DNA of 6,339 bases from Patescibacteria group bacterium (GCA_022710205.1 JAKLHJ010000043.1:1-6339); one strand, 5' to 3'; shown: positions 1 through 5,860, numbered from the stretch's first letter. Numbers and translations are program-made. Notes: generated by a model from the sequence alone, not told the origin.

Positions 1-337
1 CATGAAATGCGTCAATAATATACGGATCGTTCAAGTCGGCTTGTTTCAACGCCGATTCCATTCCTTCAGAAAAAACTTTTTCCAAAAGACCGTTAACAAT
101 ATTTGCGGTCTGCTCGTCTGCGGCGTCTAGATAACTTGTACCAGTGTCTTTTAATGAACTAGCGGGCTTTGGTGTGTATGCAGGCACCGATGAACTAATT
201 TTTTCTCCGACAACCTGTCTTACGATATCCTTTTCTTCAACAATGCCTTTCTTGGACTCCAAAATATCCCTTTTGGCCTCTATCTGCCTGGTTAATTCCG
301 CTATTTCAGCCTCTATTTTATTTTGAAATCCCTCCAT
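1..337 (-). CDS. Uncharacterised coiled-coil protein, N-terminal part (runs off left edge)
   Basis: I do not recognise this gene. Reading leftward from an ATG at 337-335, 112 codons stay open to the window edge. An in-frame stop at 352-350 leaves no other plausible start. Residues about 3-45 are a charged heptad-like helix (begins MEGFQNKIEAEIAELTRQIE) consistent with a coiled coil. A short Ser/Pro/Ala-rich linker follows (about 48-65). The visible end (about 69-112) is an acidic helical segment containing SYLDAADEQTANIVNGLLEK and ending near NDPYIIDAFH. There is no signal peptide or membrane segment in the visible part. It starts 34 nt after the stop of the 905-372 gene on the same strand with no terminator between, so the two are probably one operon. 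The Shine-Dalgarno match is poor (GGCAAG immediately before ATG). Real coding is likely because of its composition and neighbour; the function is unknown. Confidence 0.7.
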   Translation of the reverse strand, partial: MEGFQNKIEAEIAELTRQIEAKRDILESKKGIVEEKDIVRQVVGEKISSSVPAYTPKPASSLKDTGTSYLDAADEQTANIVNGLLEKVFSEGMESALKQADLNDPYIIDAFH

Positions 338-371
338 CTTGCCGATTTGTTACAATTTTAATAAAAAATCG

Positions 372-905
372 CTATTCAGATTTTTCAATTTCCTTGATCT
401 GCTCTCTGACAGCCTCCAACTCTCTCTGATATCTTAAAATTTCCCCCTTAAGAAAGTCGTATTTAGGTATTGTCTTGCTAAACATAAACTCGACAACATC
501 TCGCGGCTGTTCAACATCTACTTTTAAAAATAGCCTGTTATACCAGTTAGTCAGCACCGAGTCGCTCTCAAACAACTCCCTGAACTCCAGCTGGTATTCT
601 TCCAAATCTTTCATTAATCTCTGTTCTGTATCCCTTAGGTCATTTAACTCTTTATTATTTTCTTTGTTCTTACCATAAGCCTCCTTAAGAGCCTCTCTCG
701 CTATCTCAGAATTCTCTATAATTTTATCTCTCAAGGTTCTCGGCTTTTTGGGCTTCTTGGCGGCTTCAACAGGAGGAACAATCTCCTCTACAGACTGAAT
801 TTCTTCAGGAATGGGGACAGCCGGAGCCTCTACCTCTGTCTTCGGCAACTCTTCTTTTTTCTTTCTCCCTCTTTTTTTTGGGGCTTCGATTGTCTCTATT
901 TTCAT
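372..905 (-). CDS. Uncharacterised 177-residue protein with basic AT-hook-like N-terminus and helical C-terminal region
   Basis: No family is recognised. Three zones are visible. Residues 1-17 carry a very basic patch (PKKRGRKKK, 9-17) resembling an AT-hook or other minor-groove or nucleic-acid-binding tail. Residues 18-50 are an acidic, Pro/Val/Glu-rich, probably disordered linker. After a second basic stretch (KKPKKPRT, 50-57), residues about 58-177 are mostly charged helix (coiled coil around 85-112 and 152-177). These flank a more conserved-looking core with FESDSVLTNWYNRLF and VEQPRDVVEFMFSK (about 112-144). There is no membrane segment or signal peptide, so it is cytoplasmic. The ATG is fixed by an in-frame stop at 917-915, and a strong Shine-Dalgarno AGGAGGT lies at 926-920, with an unusually long 14-nt spacing. 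It is followed by the partial coiled-coil gene on the same strand. DNA or RNA binding is only an inference from the basic tail. Confidence 0.8.
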   Translation of the reverse strand: MKIETIEAPKKRGRKKKEELPKTEVEAPAVPIPEEIQSVEEIVPPVEAAKKPKKPRTLRDKIIENSEIAREALKEAYGKNKENNKELNDLRDTEQRLMKDLEEYQLEFRELFESDSVLTNWYNRLFLKVDVEQPRDVVEFMFSKTIPKYDFLKGEILRYQRELEAVREQIKEIEKSE

Positions 906-919
906 AAAATTAGATTATT

Positions 920-926
920 ACCTCCT
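920..926 (-). promoter_or_regulatory. Strong ribosome binding site for the 177-residue protein
   Basis: AGGAGGT on the minus strand is a near-perfect anti-Shine-Dalgarno match, 14 nt before the ATG at 905-903. No other in-frame start exists between the upstream stop (917-915) and this ATG. It stands out because the plus-strand genes of the window have no comparable site. Confidence 0.6.
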
Positions 927-927
927 A

Positions 928-957
928 ATATTAGCACTTTATATTACAAGTTTCCAA
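928..957 (-). promoter_or_regulatory. Possible promoter for the minus-strand operon
   Basis: On the minus strand TTGGAA (957-952) is followed after 18 nt by TAATAT (933-928). The TG at 936-935 makes an extended -10. The predicted transcript start, about 921, would fall inside the Shine-Dalgarno sequence. A second TAATAT at 946-941, without a good -35, may therefore be the real -10. The evidence is motif matching only. Confidence 0.3.
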
Positions 958-1169
958 GGTTTTTGACGACAATTTCGCAAGTCTGACTTTTCCTGCTATT
1001 ATTCAAATTGAAATTACCACAATAATTAAAAAAATATTTATCCTGTTAGAGATAAAAAAGGTTTGTTTATTGGTTTTATCGTAAAAATAGGGGTAAGTAT
1101 TAAATATCGAGACTTAAGGTTCGAATAAATAAAGGAAGCGCAGAAATATAAGGCATTTTAATAAATTAA

Positions 1170-1175
1170 TATAAT
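1170..1175 (+). promoter_or_regulatory. Possible -10 element for the 88-residue protein/helicase operon
   Basis: A perfect TATAAT hexamer lies 57 nt before the ATG of the first rightward gene. No good -35 and no TG extension are visible, so this is a weak call in AT-rich DNA. It gains weight because the expected transcript start, about 1182, coincides with the first base of the hairpin at 1181-1222. Confidence 0.3.
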
Positions 1176-1180
1176 TAATC

Positions 1181-1222
1181 GATAGAGAAGCAGAAGTGGT
1201 AATCTCCGCGATGCTTCCTATC
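1181..1222 (+). promoter_or_regulatory. Structured leader hairpin upstream of the small-protein/helicase operon
   Basis: GATAG (1181-1185) pairs with CTATC (1218-1222), and GAAGCA (1187-1192) pairs with TGCTTC (1212-1217). This gives 11 bp with a single bulged A at 1186. Inside is an asymmetric purine loop (GAA 1193-1195 against GA 1210-1211) that could form sheared G-A pairs. A further 4-bp stem follows (GTGG 1196-1199 with CCGC 1206-1209, including one G-U pair), closed by a six-base loop TAATCT. There is no T-run after it, so it is not an intrinsic terminator. It ends 10 nt before the ATG at 1233 and could affect message stability or ribosome access. No known riboswitch class is recognised. 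Confidence 0.45.
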
Positions 1223-1232
1223 TCTAACCGGG

Positions 1233-1499
1233 ATGGACGAAACAATAGAAAAAACAGCCGAAGAAAGGGCCGCCGAGGAAAATCAATTAAGAAAAAGCGG
1301 TGATCTGGAATACTTGGCCACAATTTTGCCCAGAATAATCACGGCGAAAGAAAAACTGGAAAAACTGAACATGTATATTGAAAAATATGCCGATACTTAC
1401 ATGGAGTGGCAGAATATGTATGATAAAAAAGACCTTGAAGATTGCACAAAAAAGATGGAAGATATAATTTATAGATTGTCGTCAGTAAACAAACTATAA
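1233..1499 (+). CDS. Uncharacterised small helical protein (88 residues)
   Basis: I do not recognise a family. The product is highly charged (Glu/Lys) and predicted almost entirely helical. It has an acidic N-terminal stretch (1-20), a more hydrophobic segment LEYLATILPRIITAKEKL (25-42), a Tyr/Met/Trp-containing middle (47-64), a single Cys at 71 and a basic C-terminal end. There is no signal peptide or membrane span. ATG 1233 is the only ATG, GTG or TTG after the in-frame stop at 1200-1202. Only a weak GGG precedes it, with no true Shine-Dalgarno. The stop lies 13 nt before the helicase start, so the pair is almost certainly co-transcribed and perhaps translationally coupled. A role as a helicase accessory protein is a guess from position only. 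The antisense frame over 1114-1323 is considered a shadow. Confidence 0.65.
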   Translation: MDETIEKTAEERAAEENQLRKSGDLEYLATILPRIITAKEKLEKLNMYIEKYADTYMEWQNMYDKKDLEDCTKKMEDIIYRLSSVNKL

Positions 1500-1512
1500 A
1501 AACGTATCCGGA

Positions 1513-3480
1513 ATGGATAATCTTAACGAAAGACAAAAAGAGGCGGCCCAGCACAAAGACGGGCCGCTTCTCATAATAGCGGGAGCGGGAGCGGGGAAGA
1601 CAAAAACTATCGCCCACAGAATAGCAAACCTCATAAAGGGGGGAGTGGAGCCAAAGCAAATACTCGCGGTTACGTTCACAAACAAGGCGGCAAAAGAGAT
1701 GGCCGACCGTGTTCGTTTTCTCTTGCCCGCGAAGGAAGAGGCCGGAGGTTCTCCTGTGCTCTGCACATTCCATTCTTTGGGAGTAAGAATTTTGAAAGAA
1801 AATGCCGAAGCGCTCGGGCGTAGTAAATTTTTCTCCATTCTAGACAGCGATGAATCATTCGCATTTTTGAAAAGAGCGGCCAGAGAGACCGGCTTCGAAC
1901 CGAAAGACATAAATATGAAGGGGATAGCGAATACCGTTTCTACAAATAAAAATAAAATGATCGATGCGGCTGAATATCAAAAAGAGGCCGCTCCAAGTTT
2001 TTTCAAAGATGCTGTTTTGAAAATTTGGAAGAGATATGAGGAGCTTCTAAAAGAAAATGAAGCATACGACTTTGACGATCTTATTCTAAAAACTGTTCTC
2101 CTCCTTCAAAACAAAAAAGAGATATTAAATTATTATCAGACTCTCTGGAAGTATATCCATATAGACGAGTATCAAGACACGAACACCTCGCAATACGAAT
2201 TTTCACGGTTACTCGCGGAGAAACACGGAAACATTTGTGTTGTGGGAGATAGCGACCAGTCAATTTACGGCTGGAGATGCGCTGATTTCAGAAATATCCT
2301 TAATTTTGAACACAATTTCCCCGGAGCAAAGACCGTTCTTTTGGAACAAAACTACCGCTCAACCGGCAATATTTTAGACCTCGCCAACAGAGTTATTCGC
2401 AAAAACAAGTTACGCAAAGAAAAAAACCTATTCACGGAAAACAAGACCGGAGACAAAATAACTCTCTTTGAGGCGATTGACGAGAACGATGAAGCCAACT
2501 TCGTGGTCAACAAATCTCGCGATCTCATCAACAAAAAAAACGTGCGACCATCCGATATCGCCGTTTTGTATCGCGCGAATTTTCAATCACGCGCCCTTGA
2601 AGAGCATTTTATCCGCGCGGGCATCCCTTATCAGTTGCTCGGCACCAGATTTTACGAAAGAAAAGAAATAAAAGATATCATCGCTTTTATTAAATTTGCG
2701 CTAAATCCGAAAGACAATATTTCTCTCGCCAGAATAATAAATGTTCCTCCGAGAGGAATAGGAAAAGTCACTCTGGAAAAAATTATTTCAGGAAAAGAAA
2801 ATGAGATTCCCGCAGGCACCAGAGAAAAAATAAACGAGTTCAGAAGAAAAATGGGGGGGATAAGAGAATTTTTGCTAAACAACAAACTTTCAGAGTCCAT
2901 AAAACATATCGTGAAGGCGACAGGGTTAGATATGTCTCTCAAAGAAGAGGGAAAAGAGGAAGGAATGGAGAGGCTGGAGAACATCCGAGAACTCGCGAAC
3001 ATCACCGCCAAATATAATTCTCTAGAGAATGAAGAGGCCATACAAAAATTCTTAGAAGACACTTCTTTAATGTCCGATCAGGATGCAATTATGGATAAAC
3101 AAAATCGGGAGGGTGTCAGACTGATGACGGTCCATTCGGCAAAAGGCCTTGAATTTGAATATGTTTTTGTCACCGGACTAGAGCAGGACCTCTTCCCGCA
3201 CAGAGGATGGGGAGATATGGAAGACTCTGATATTGAAGAGGAACGACGTTTGTTCTACGTGGCCATTACCAGGGCGAAAGAGAAACTTTTTATATCATAT
3301 GCCGCCTCCAGAATGATATTCGGTTCGAGACAAATGAAAATGCCGTCCGAGTTTCTCGAAGATATCGACGACACCATCGCAGACGTGGAGAAAAATGAAA
3401 ATAATTTTTATGGTGGTTCGAGAGGAGGGGGCGGTTGGCAAAAGCCGGTGGATGATATAGTCTGGGATTGTTTAGTCTAG
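1513..3480 (+). CDS. UvrD/PcrA/Rep-family ATP-dependent 3'-5' DNA helicase (SF1A)
   Basis: This is an ATP-driven helicase that translocates 3'-5' on single-stranded DNA, of the family acting in nucleotide excision repair, mismatch repair, replication restart and removal of RecA or stalled RNA polymerase. All SF1A motifs are present: Q motif LNERQKEA (4-11), Walker A GAGAGKT (24-30), Ia TFTNKAA (54-60), Ib TFHS (85-88), II DEYQDT (218-223), III GDSDQSIYGWR (245-255), IV EQNYRST (278-284), V TVHSAKGLEFE (539-549) and VI EERRLFYVAITRAKEKL (from 577). The 2B-domain motif VPPRGIGKVT is at 411-420. At 655 residues it is close to Rep (673) and shorter than UvrD/PcrA (720-740, from memory). It ends in a Gly-rich tail (GGSRGGGGW, 634-642) instead of the Tudor-like C-terminal domain of PcrA/UvrD. 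ATG 1513 follows an in-frame stop at 1486-1488. No Shine-Dalgarno is visible. The UvrD, PcrA or Rep assignment is unresolved, so no symbol is given. Confidence 0.96.
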   Translation: MDNLNERQKEAAQHKDGPLLIIAGAGAGKTKTIAHRIANLIKGGVEPKQILAVTFTNKAAKEMADRVRFLLPAKEEAGGSPVLCTFHSLGVRILKENAEALGRSKFFSILDSDESFAFLKRAARETGFEPKDINMKGIANTVSTNKNKMIDAAEYQKEAAPSFFKDAVLKIWKRYEELLKENEAYDFDDLILKTVLLLQNKKEILNYYQTLWKYIHIDEYQDTNTSQYEFSRLLAEKHGNICVVGDSDQSIYGWRCADFRNILNFEHNFPGAKTVLLEQNYRSTGNILDLANRVIRKNKLRKEKNLFTENKTGDKITLFEAIDENDEANFVVNKSRDLINKKNVRPSDIAVLYRANFQSRALEEHFIRAGIPYQLLGTRFYERKEIKDIIAFIKFALNPKDNISLARIINVPPRGIGKVTLEKIISGKENEIPAGTREKINEFRRKMGGIREFLLNNKLSESIKHIVKATGLDMSLKEEGKEEGMERLENIRELANITAKYNSLENEEAIQKFLEDTSLMSDQDAIMDKQNREGVRLMTVHSAKGLEFEYVFVTGLEQDLFPHRGWGDMEDSDIEEERRLFYVAITRAKEKLFISYAASRMIFGSRQMKMPSEFLEDIDDTIADVEKNENNFYGGSRGGGGWQKPVDDIVWDCLV

Positions 3481-3484
3481 TTTG

Positions 3485-3566
3485 TAGTTTATAGTTATTA
3501 GTTAGTAGCCCAAAATAGACCACATTATCACCTTAAATCATTCTAAAAACTATAAACTAATAACTA
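3485..3566. repeat. Inverted pair of TAGTTNN heptamer arrays
   Basis: The left arm (3485-3508) is TAGTTTA, TAGTTAT, TAGTTAG, TAG. The right arm, read on the minus strand from 3566 to 3543, is TAGTTAT, TAGTTTA, TAGTTTT, TAG. Both arms are 24 nt long, each three heptamers plus TAG, separated by 34 nt of unrelated sequence. The permuted units allow two mutually exclusive pairings: 13 bp (3491-3503 with 3555-3567) or 12 bp (3485-3496 with 3548-3559). The element fills nearly the whole spacer between the helicase and rsmA. It resembles short tandemly repeated heptamers (STRR) known in cyanobacteria, although the inverted layout is different. Confidence 0.75.
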
Positions 3567-3578
3567 TCAACGAATCAA

Positions 3579-4358
3579 ATGAAACCGAAAAAATCACTGG
3601 GGCAAAATTTTCTGACATCGACCGCGGCCTTGGCAAAAATAATCGAAACAGCGGATCTTCGTTCCGGTGATGCCGTGCTTGAGATTGGACCCGGGAAGGG
3701 TGCTCTCACCGAAGAGCTTCTTAAAACGGGAGCGAAAGTTTTAGCTGTAGAAAAAGACAATGAGCTTGTCTTTTTTTTGAATGAAAAATTTAAAAAAGAA
3801 GTAGCTTCAAAACAGCTGACTCTCATAAATGGCGACATTTTGGAAATTAATTTCGAAGAAAAATCTTTTATTAAAAAAGATTACAAAATTATCGCAAATA
3901 TTCCTTACTACATAACAGGGCAGATCATCCGAAAATTCCTGACGGGAAAACAAAAACCTACAAAAATGGTCCTCTTGGTTCAGAAAGAAGTCGCCGAAAG
4001 AATCGTGGCAAAAAATGGCAAAGAAAGCATACTTTCTCTAAGCGTAAAAGCTTATGGGGAACCGAAATATATCATTAAAGTAAGCCGCGGTTCATTCTTT
4101 CCTGTTCCAAAAGTCAATTCGGCAGTCTTGTGTATAGAGAACATAAAAGAAGCATTTAAAAACGGCGAGGAAAAAAGATTTTTTGAAATTTTACATGCGG
4201 GATTCGGACAAAAAAGAAAAATGATATTGGGAAATATTTCTGATATTTTTGGCGGAAAAGAGTCCGCGAAAAAAGCGCTAAATAAGTGCGGGATTGACCC
4301 AAAAAAACGTTCAGAAGACATTGACTTGTCCGGGTGGAAGTGTCTTTCAAATATTTAA
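3579..4358 (+). CDS. rsmA: 16S rRNA (adenine1518-N6/adenine1519-N6)-dimethyltransferase RsmA/KsgA
   Basis: It uses S-adenosylmethionine to dimethylate two adjacent adenines in the helix 45 loop of 16S rRNA, a late step and checkpoint of small-subunit assembly. It acts on the pre-30S particle in the cytoplasm. Family signatures are complete: N-terminal KSLGQNFL (5-12), SAM motif I LEIGPGKGALT (34-44), acidic ribose-binding Glu58 in AVEKD, Asp86 in NGDIL, catalytic motif IV NIPYYIT (107-113), substrate-side FFPVPKVNSAVL (173-184), and the C-terminal helical-domain signatures GFGQKRKM (208-215) and RSEDIDL (244-250). At 259 residues it is about normal or slightly short for the family (around 270). 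No Shine-Dalgarno is seen before the ATG; the start matches the family N-terminus, just ahead of KKSLGQNF. A run of eight T at 3771-3778 lies within the Val-Phe-Phe-Leu codons and the frame is intact. Confidence 0.97.
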   Translation: MKPKKSLGQNFLTSTAALAKIIETADLRSGDAVLEIGPGKGALTEELLKTGAKVLAVEKDNELVFFLNEKFKKEVASKQLTLINGDILEINFEEKSFIKKDYKIIANIPYYITGQIIRKFLTGKQKPTKMVLLVQKEVAERIVAKNGKESILSLSVKAYGEPKYIIKVSRGSFFPVPKVNSAVLCIENIKEAFKNGEEKRFFEILHAGFGQKRKMILGNISDIFGGKESAKKALNKCGIDPKKRSEDIDLSGWKCLSNI

Positions 4359-4392
4359 TGAAACTTTATTATTATAAAAAAGATTATACAAA

Positions 4393-4406
4393 ACAGTAGA
4401 CAGTGT
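4393..4406 (+). repeat. Two tandem ACAGTRK heptamers
   Basis: ACAGTAG (4393-4399) is followed directly by ACAGTGT (4400-4406), which runs into the palindromic element that starts at 4404. Two copies are few, but the 7-nt period matches the other repeat arrays in this window, so it may be a remnant of the same kind of array. Confidence 0.3.
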
Positions 4407-4472
4407 CATCCCCGACCCAATCGGGGATCCATAAAAAAATTAAAATAGATTCCCGCCTCCGCGGGAATGACA
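4404..4472. repeat. BIME/REP-like element: two inverted palindromic units
   Basis: Two units of about 26 nt face each other. Unit 1, plus strand from 4404, is TGTCAT followed by a hairpin: ATCCCCGA (4408-4415) pairs with TCGGGGAT (4421-4428) around the loop CCCAA. Unit 2, minus strand from 4472, also begins TGTCAT: ATTCCCGC (4449-4456) pairs with GCGGGAAT (4461-4468) around the loop CTCC. Both fit TGTCATYCCCG...CGGGRATCY, giving perfect 6-bp outer inverted ends (4404-4409 and 4467-4472). An A-rich linker lies between the hairpins. Such units are typical of dispersed REP-like repeats. No transposase is in the window. The element ends four bases before the ugd start codon. Confidence 0.8.
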
Positions 4473-4476
4473 AAAA

Positions 4477-5856
4477 ATGGCTAAATTCAAAAAAAATATT
4501 CTCTGTATCGGGGCGGGATATGTAGGAGGACCGACAATGGCGGTTATTGCGGCAAAATGTCCTGATTACAAAGTCACCGTGGTAGATATAAATAAAGACA
4601 GGATCAAGGCATGGAAAACAGACAACCTTCCTATCTACGAACCGGGGCTTCTTGAGATTGTAAAAAAGGCACGCGGTAAAAATTTATTTTTCTCGACCGA
4701 CGTAGAAAAAGAAATAAAAGAGAATGAAATAATTTTTGTGTCCGTAAACACCCCGACAAAAACTTTCGGGGAGGGAGCGGGAAAAGCAGCCGACCTACAA
4801 TATTGGGAGAAGACAGCCAGAAATATTTTGAAAAACTCTGAAAGCGACAAGATCATCATAGAAAAATCCACTCTTCCTGTAAGGACGGCGGAGGCGATGG
4901 AAAGAATTCTTAACTCAGGAGAAAAGAAAATTCATTTTGAAGTTTTATCCAGTCCGGAATTCTTGGCGGAAGGAACGGCGATAAAAGACCTGCTTAATCC
5001 GGATAGAGTTTTGGTCGGGTCAAGAGAAACACCCGGGGGAATAAAGGCACGCAATGAAATAGTTGAGATTTACGCAAATTGGATACCAAAAGAAAAGATA
5101 CTCACAACGAATGTCTGGTCAAGCGAGCTTTCTAAGCTTGTTGCAAACGCTTTTTTGGCGCAAAGGATCTCTTCTATAAACGCCATAAGCGCCCTTTGTG
5201 AGAAAACAGAAGCGGATGTCGACGAAATAAGCAGAGCGATAGGCCACGATAGCAGAATCGGCGCCAAATTCCTTAGACCATCTATCGGATTCGGAGGTAG
5301 CTGTTTCAAAAAAGACATTCTAAACCTTAGTTATATCGCCGAAAGCTATGGTTTACATGAGGTCGCGGAATATTGGCAAAATGTTATAAAACTGAACGAT
5401 TATCAGGCCGCAAGATTTGTAAAAAATATGCTAAAGAGCATGTTTAATACGGTCGCGGGTAAGAAAATAGCCCTTTTTGGCTTCGCTTTTAAGGCAAATA
5501 CCGGAGATACAAGAGAAACGCCCGCACTCGCCGTCACAAAAATGCTCTTGGAAGAGAGGGCTGAAATCATAATTACAGATCCCAAGGCGTTACATGAGGC
5601 AAAAAGAGACCTAGCTGATATAAAAAAGGGGGTTACACTCGAGGAAGATGTATATAAAGCCGCAAAAGGGTCTCACGCAATAGCGATAATGACCGAATGG
5701 GACTCATACAAGACCCTGGATTATGAAAAAATATATAAATCCATGGAGAAACCGGCGTTCATTTTTGACGGCCGAAACATTCTAAACCACAAAAAACTTT
5801 ATGATATCGGATTCAACGTCTATCCGATAGGCAAAACCCCCTTAAGCCACCTCTAA
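4477..5856 (+). CDS. ugd: UDP-glucose 6-dehydrogenase, eukaryote-like long type
   Basis: It oxidises UDP-glucose to UDP-glucuronate with two NAD+, supplying precursor for surface polysaccharides in the cytoplasm. The sequence has the Rossmann motif GAGYVGG (13-18 region) with the NAD-binding acidic Asp37 in VVDIN, VNTPTKTFGEG (90-100), EKSTLPVR (129-136), SSPEFLAEGTAIKDL (158-172) with Glu161, the UDP-sugar core WSSELSKLVANAFLAQRISS (214-233) with Lys220 and Asn224, catalytic GFGGSCFKKD (271-280) with Cys276 and Asp280, GFAFKANTGDTRE (335-347) and FIFDGRNIL (428-436). Cys276, Lys220 and Glu161 fall at the same numbers as in human UGDH, as I recall it, and FNTVAGK corresponds to the human hexamer-interface loop. 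At 459 residues it is longer than E. coli Ugd (388) and lacks only the human disordered tail. The start is fixed by an in-frame TGA at 4468-4470; no Shine-Dalgarno is present. Confidence 0.95.
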   Translation: MAKFKKNILCIGAGYVGGPTMAVIAAKCPDYKVTVVDINKDRIKAWKTDNLPIYEPGLLEIVKKARGKNLFFSTDVEKEIKENEIIFVSVNTPTKTFGEGAGKAADLQYWEKTARNILKNSESDKIIIEKSTLPVRTAEAMERILNSGEKKIHFEVLSSPEFLAEGTAIKDLLNPDRVLVGSRETPGGIKARNEIVEIYANWIPKEKILTTNVWSSELSKLVANAFLAQRISSINAISALCEKTEADVDEISRAIGHDSRIGAKFLRPSIGFGGSCFKKDILNLSYIAESYGLHEVAEYWQNVIKLNDYQAARFVKNMLKSMFNTVAGKKIALFGFAFKANTGDTRETPALAVTKMLLEERAEIIITDPKALHEAKRDLADIKKGVTLEEDVYKAAKGSHAIAIMTEWDSYKTLDYEKIYKSMEKPAFIFDGRNILNHKKLYDIGFNVYPIGKTPLSHL

Positions 5857-5860
5857 ACAA

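Larger units (their letters stand above)
906..1232. other. Divergent intergenic region
   Basis: This is a very AT-rich spacer between the leftward operon and the rightward 88-codon gene. It holds the leftward ribosome binding site and possible promoter near its left end. Near its right end are a possible rightward -10 (1170-1175) and a structured leader hairpin (1181-1222). Between about 960 and 1165 I see no convincing gene, tRNA or strong palindrome. The only open frames there are short and lack start signals. Confidence 0.6.

Noticed and set aside
343..371. Hairpin between the two minus-strand genes (CGATTT/AAATCG)
   Set aside because: Only 6 bp, AT-rich, with a 17-nt loop. This is expected by chance and too weak for a terminator.
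144..678. Plus-strand open frames at 144-326 and 475-678
   Set aside because: They overlap better-supported minus-strand genes and their Ser/Leu/Phe/Asn-rich translations look like complements of Glu/Lys-rich helices.
1134..1218. tRNA-like ends: GGAAGCG at 1134-1140 can pair with TGCTTCC at 1212-1218 as a 7-bp acceptor stem over 85 nt
   Set aside because: No T-arm with GGTTCGA-like sequence, no D-arm and no anticodon stem can be drawn between the ends. TGCTTC pairs better with the local GAAGCA.
1339..3062. Several long antisense open frames across the helicase gene (for example 1339-1773, 1494-1910 and 2652-3062, minus strand)
   Set aside because: They lie opposite a helicase with every motif intact. 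Their translations are rich in Ser, Phe, Leu, Arg and Cys, typical of shadow frames, and no start signals accompany them.
3485..3566. CRISPR-like array
   Set aside because: Units are 7 nt with no spacers between them and the arms are inverted, unlike the 20-50 nt direct repeats with unique spacers of CRISPR. No cas genes are nearby.
3771..3778. Run of eight T in rsmA as a possible frameshift or programmed slippage site
   Set aside because: The frame before and after is continuous with conserved RsmA motifs on both sides. A homopolymer alone is not evidence of recoding.
3575..4350. Antisense open frames over rsmA (3575-3838, 4052-4321 and 4156-4350, minus strand)
   Set aside because: They are complementary to a complete, motif-verified rsmA and have shadow-like composition.
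4408..4468. The two GC-rich hairpins as intrinsic terminators of rsmA
   Set aside because: On the plus strand neither stem is followed by a T-run. The second hairpin has a T-rich tract after it only on the minus strand, where no gene ends. The shared TGTCAT unit fits a repeat better.
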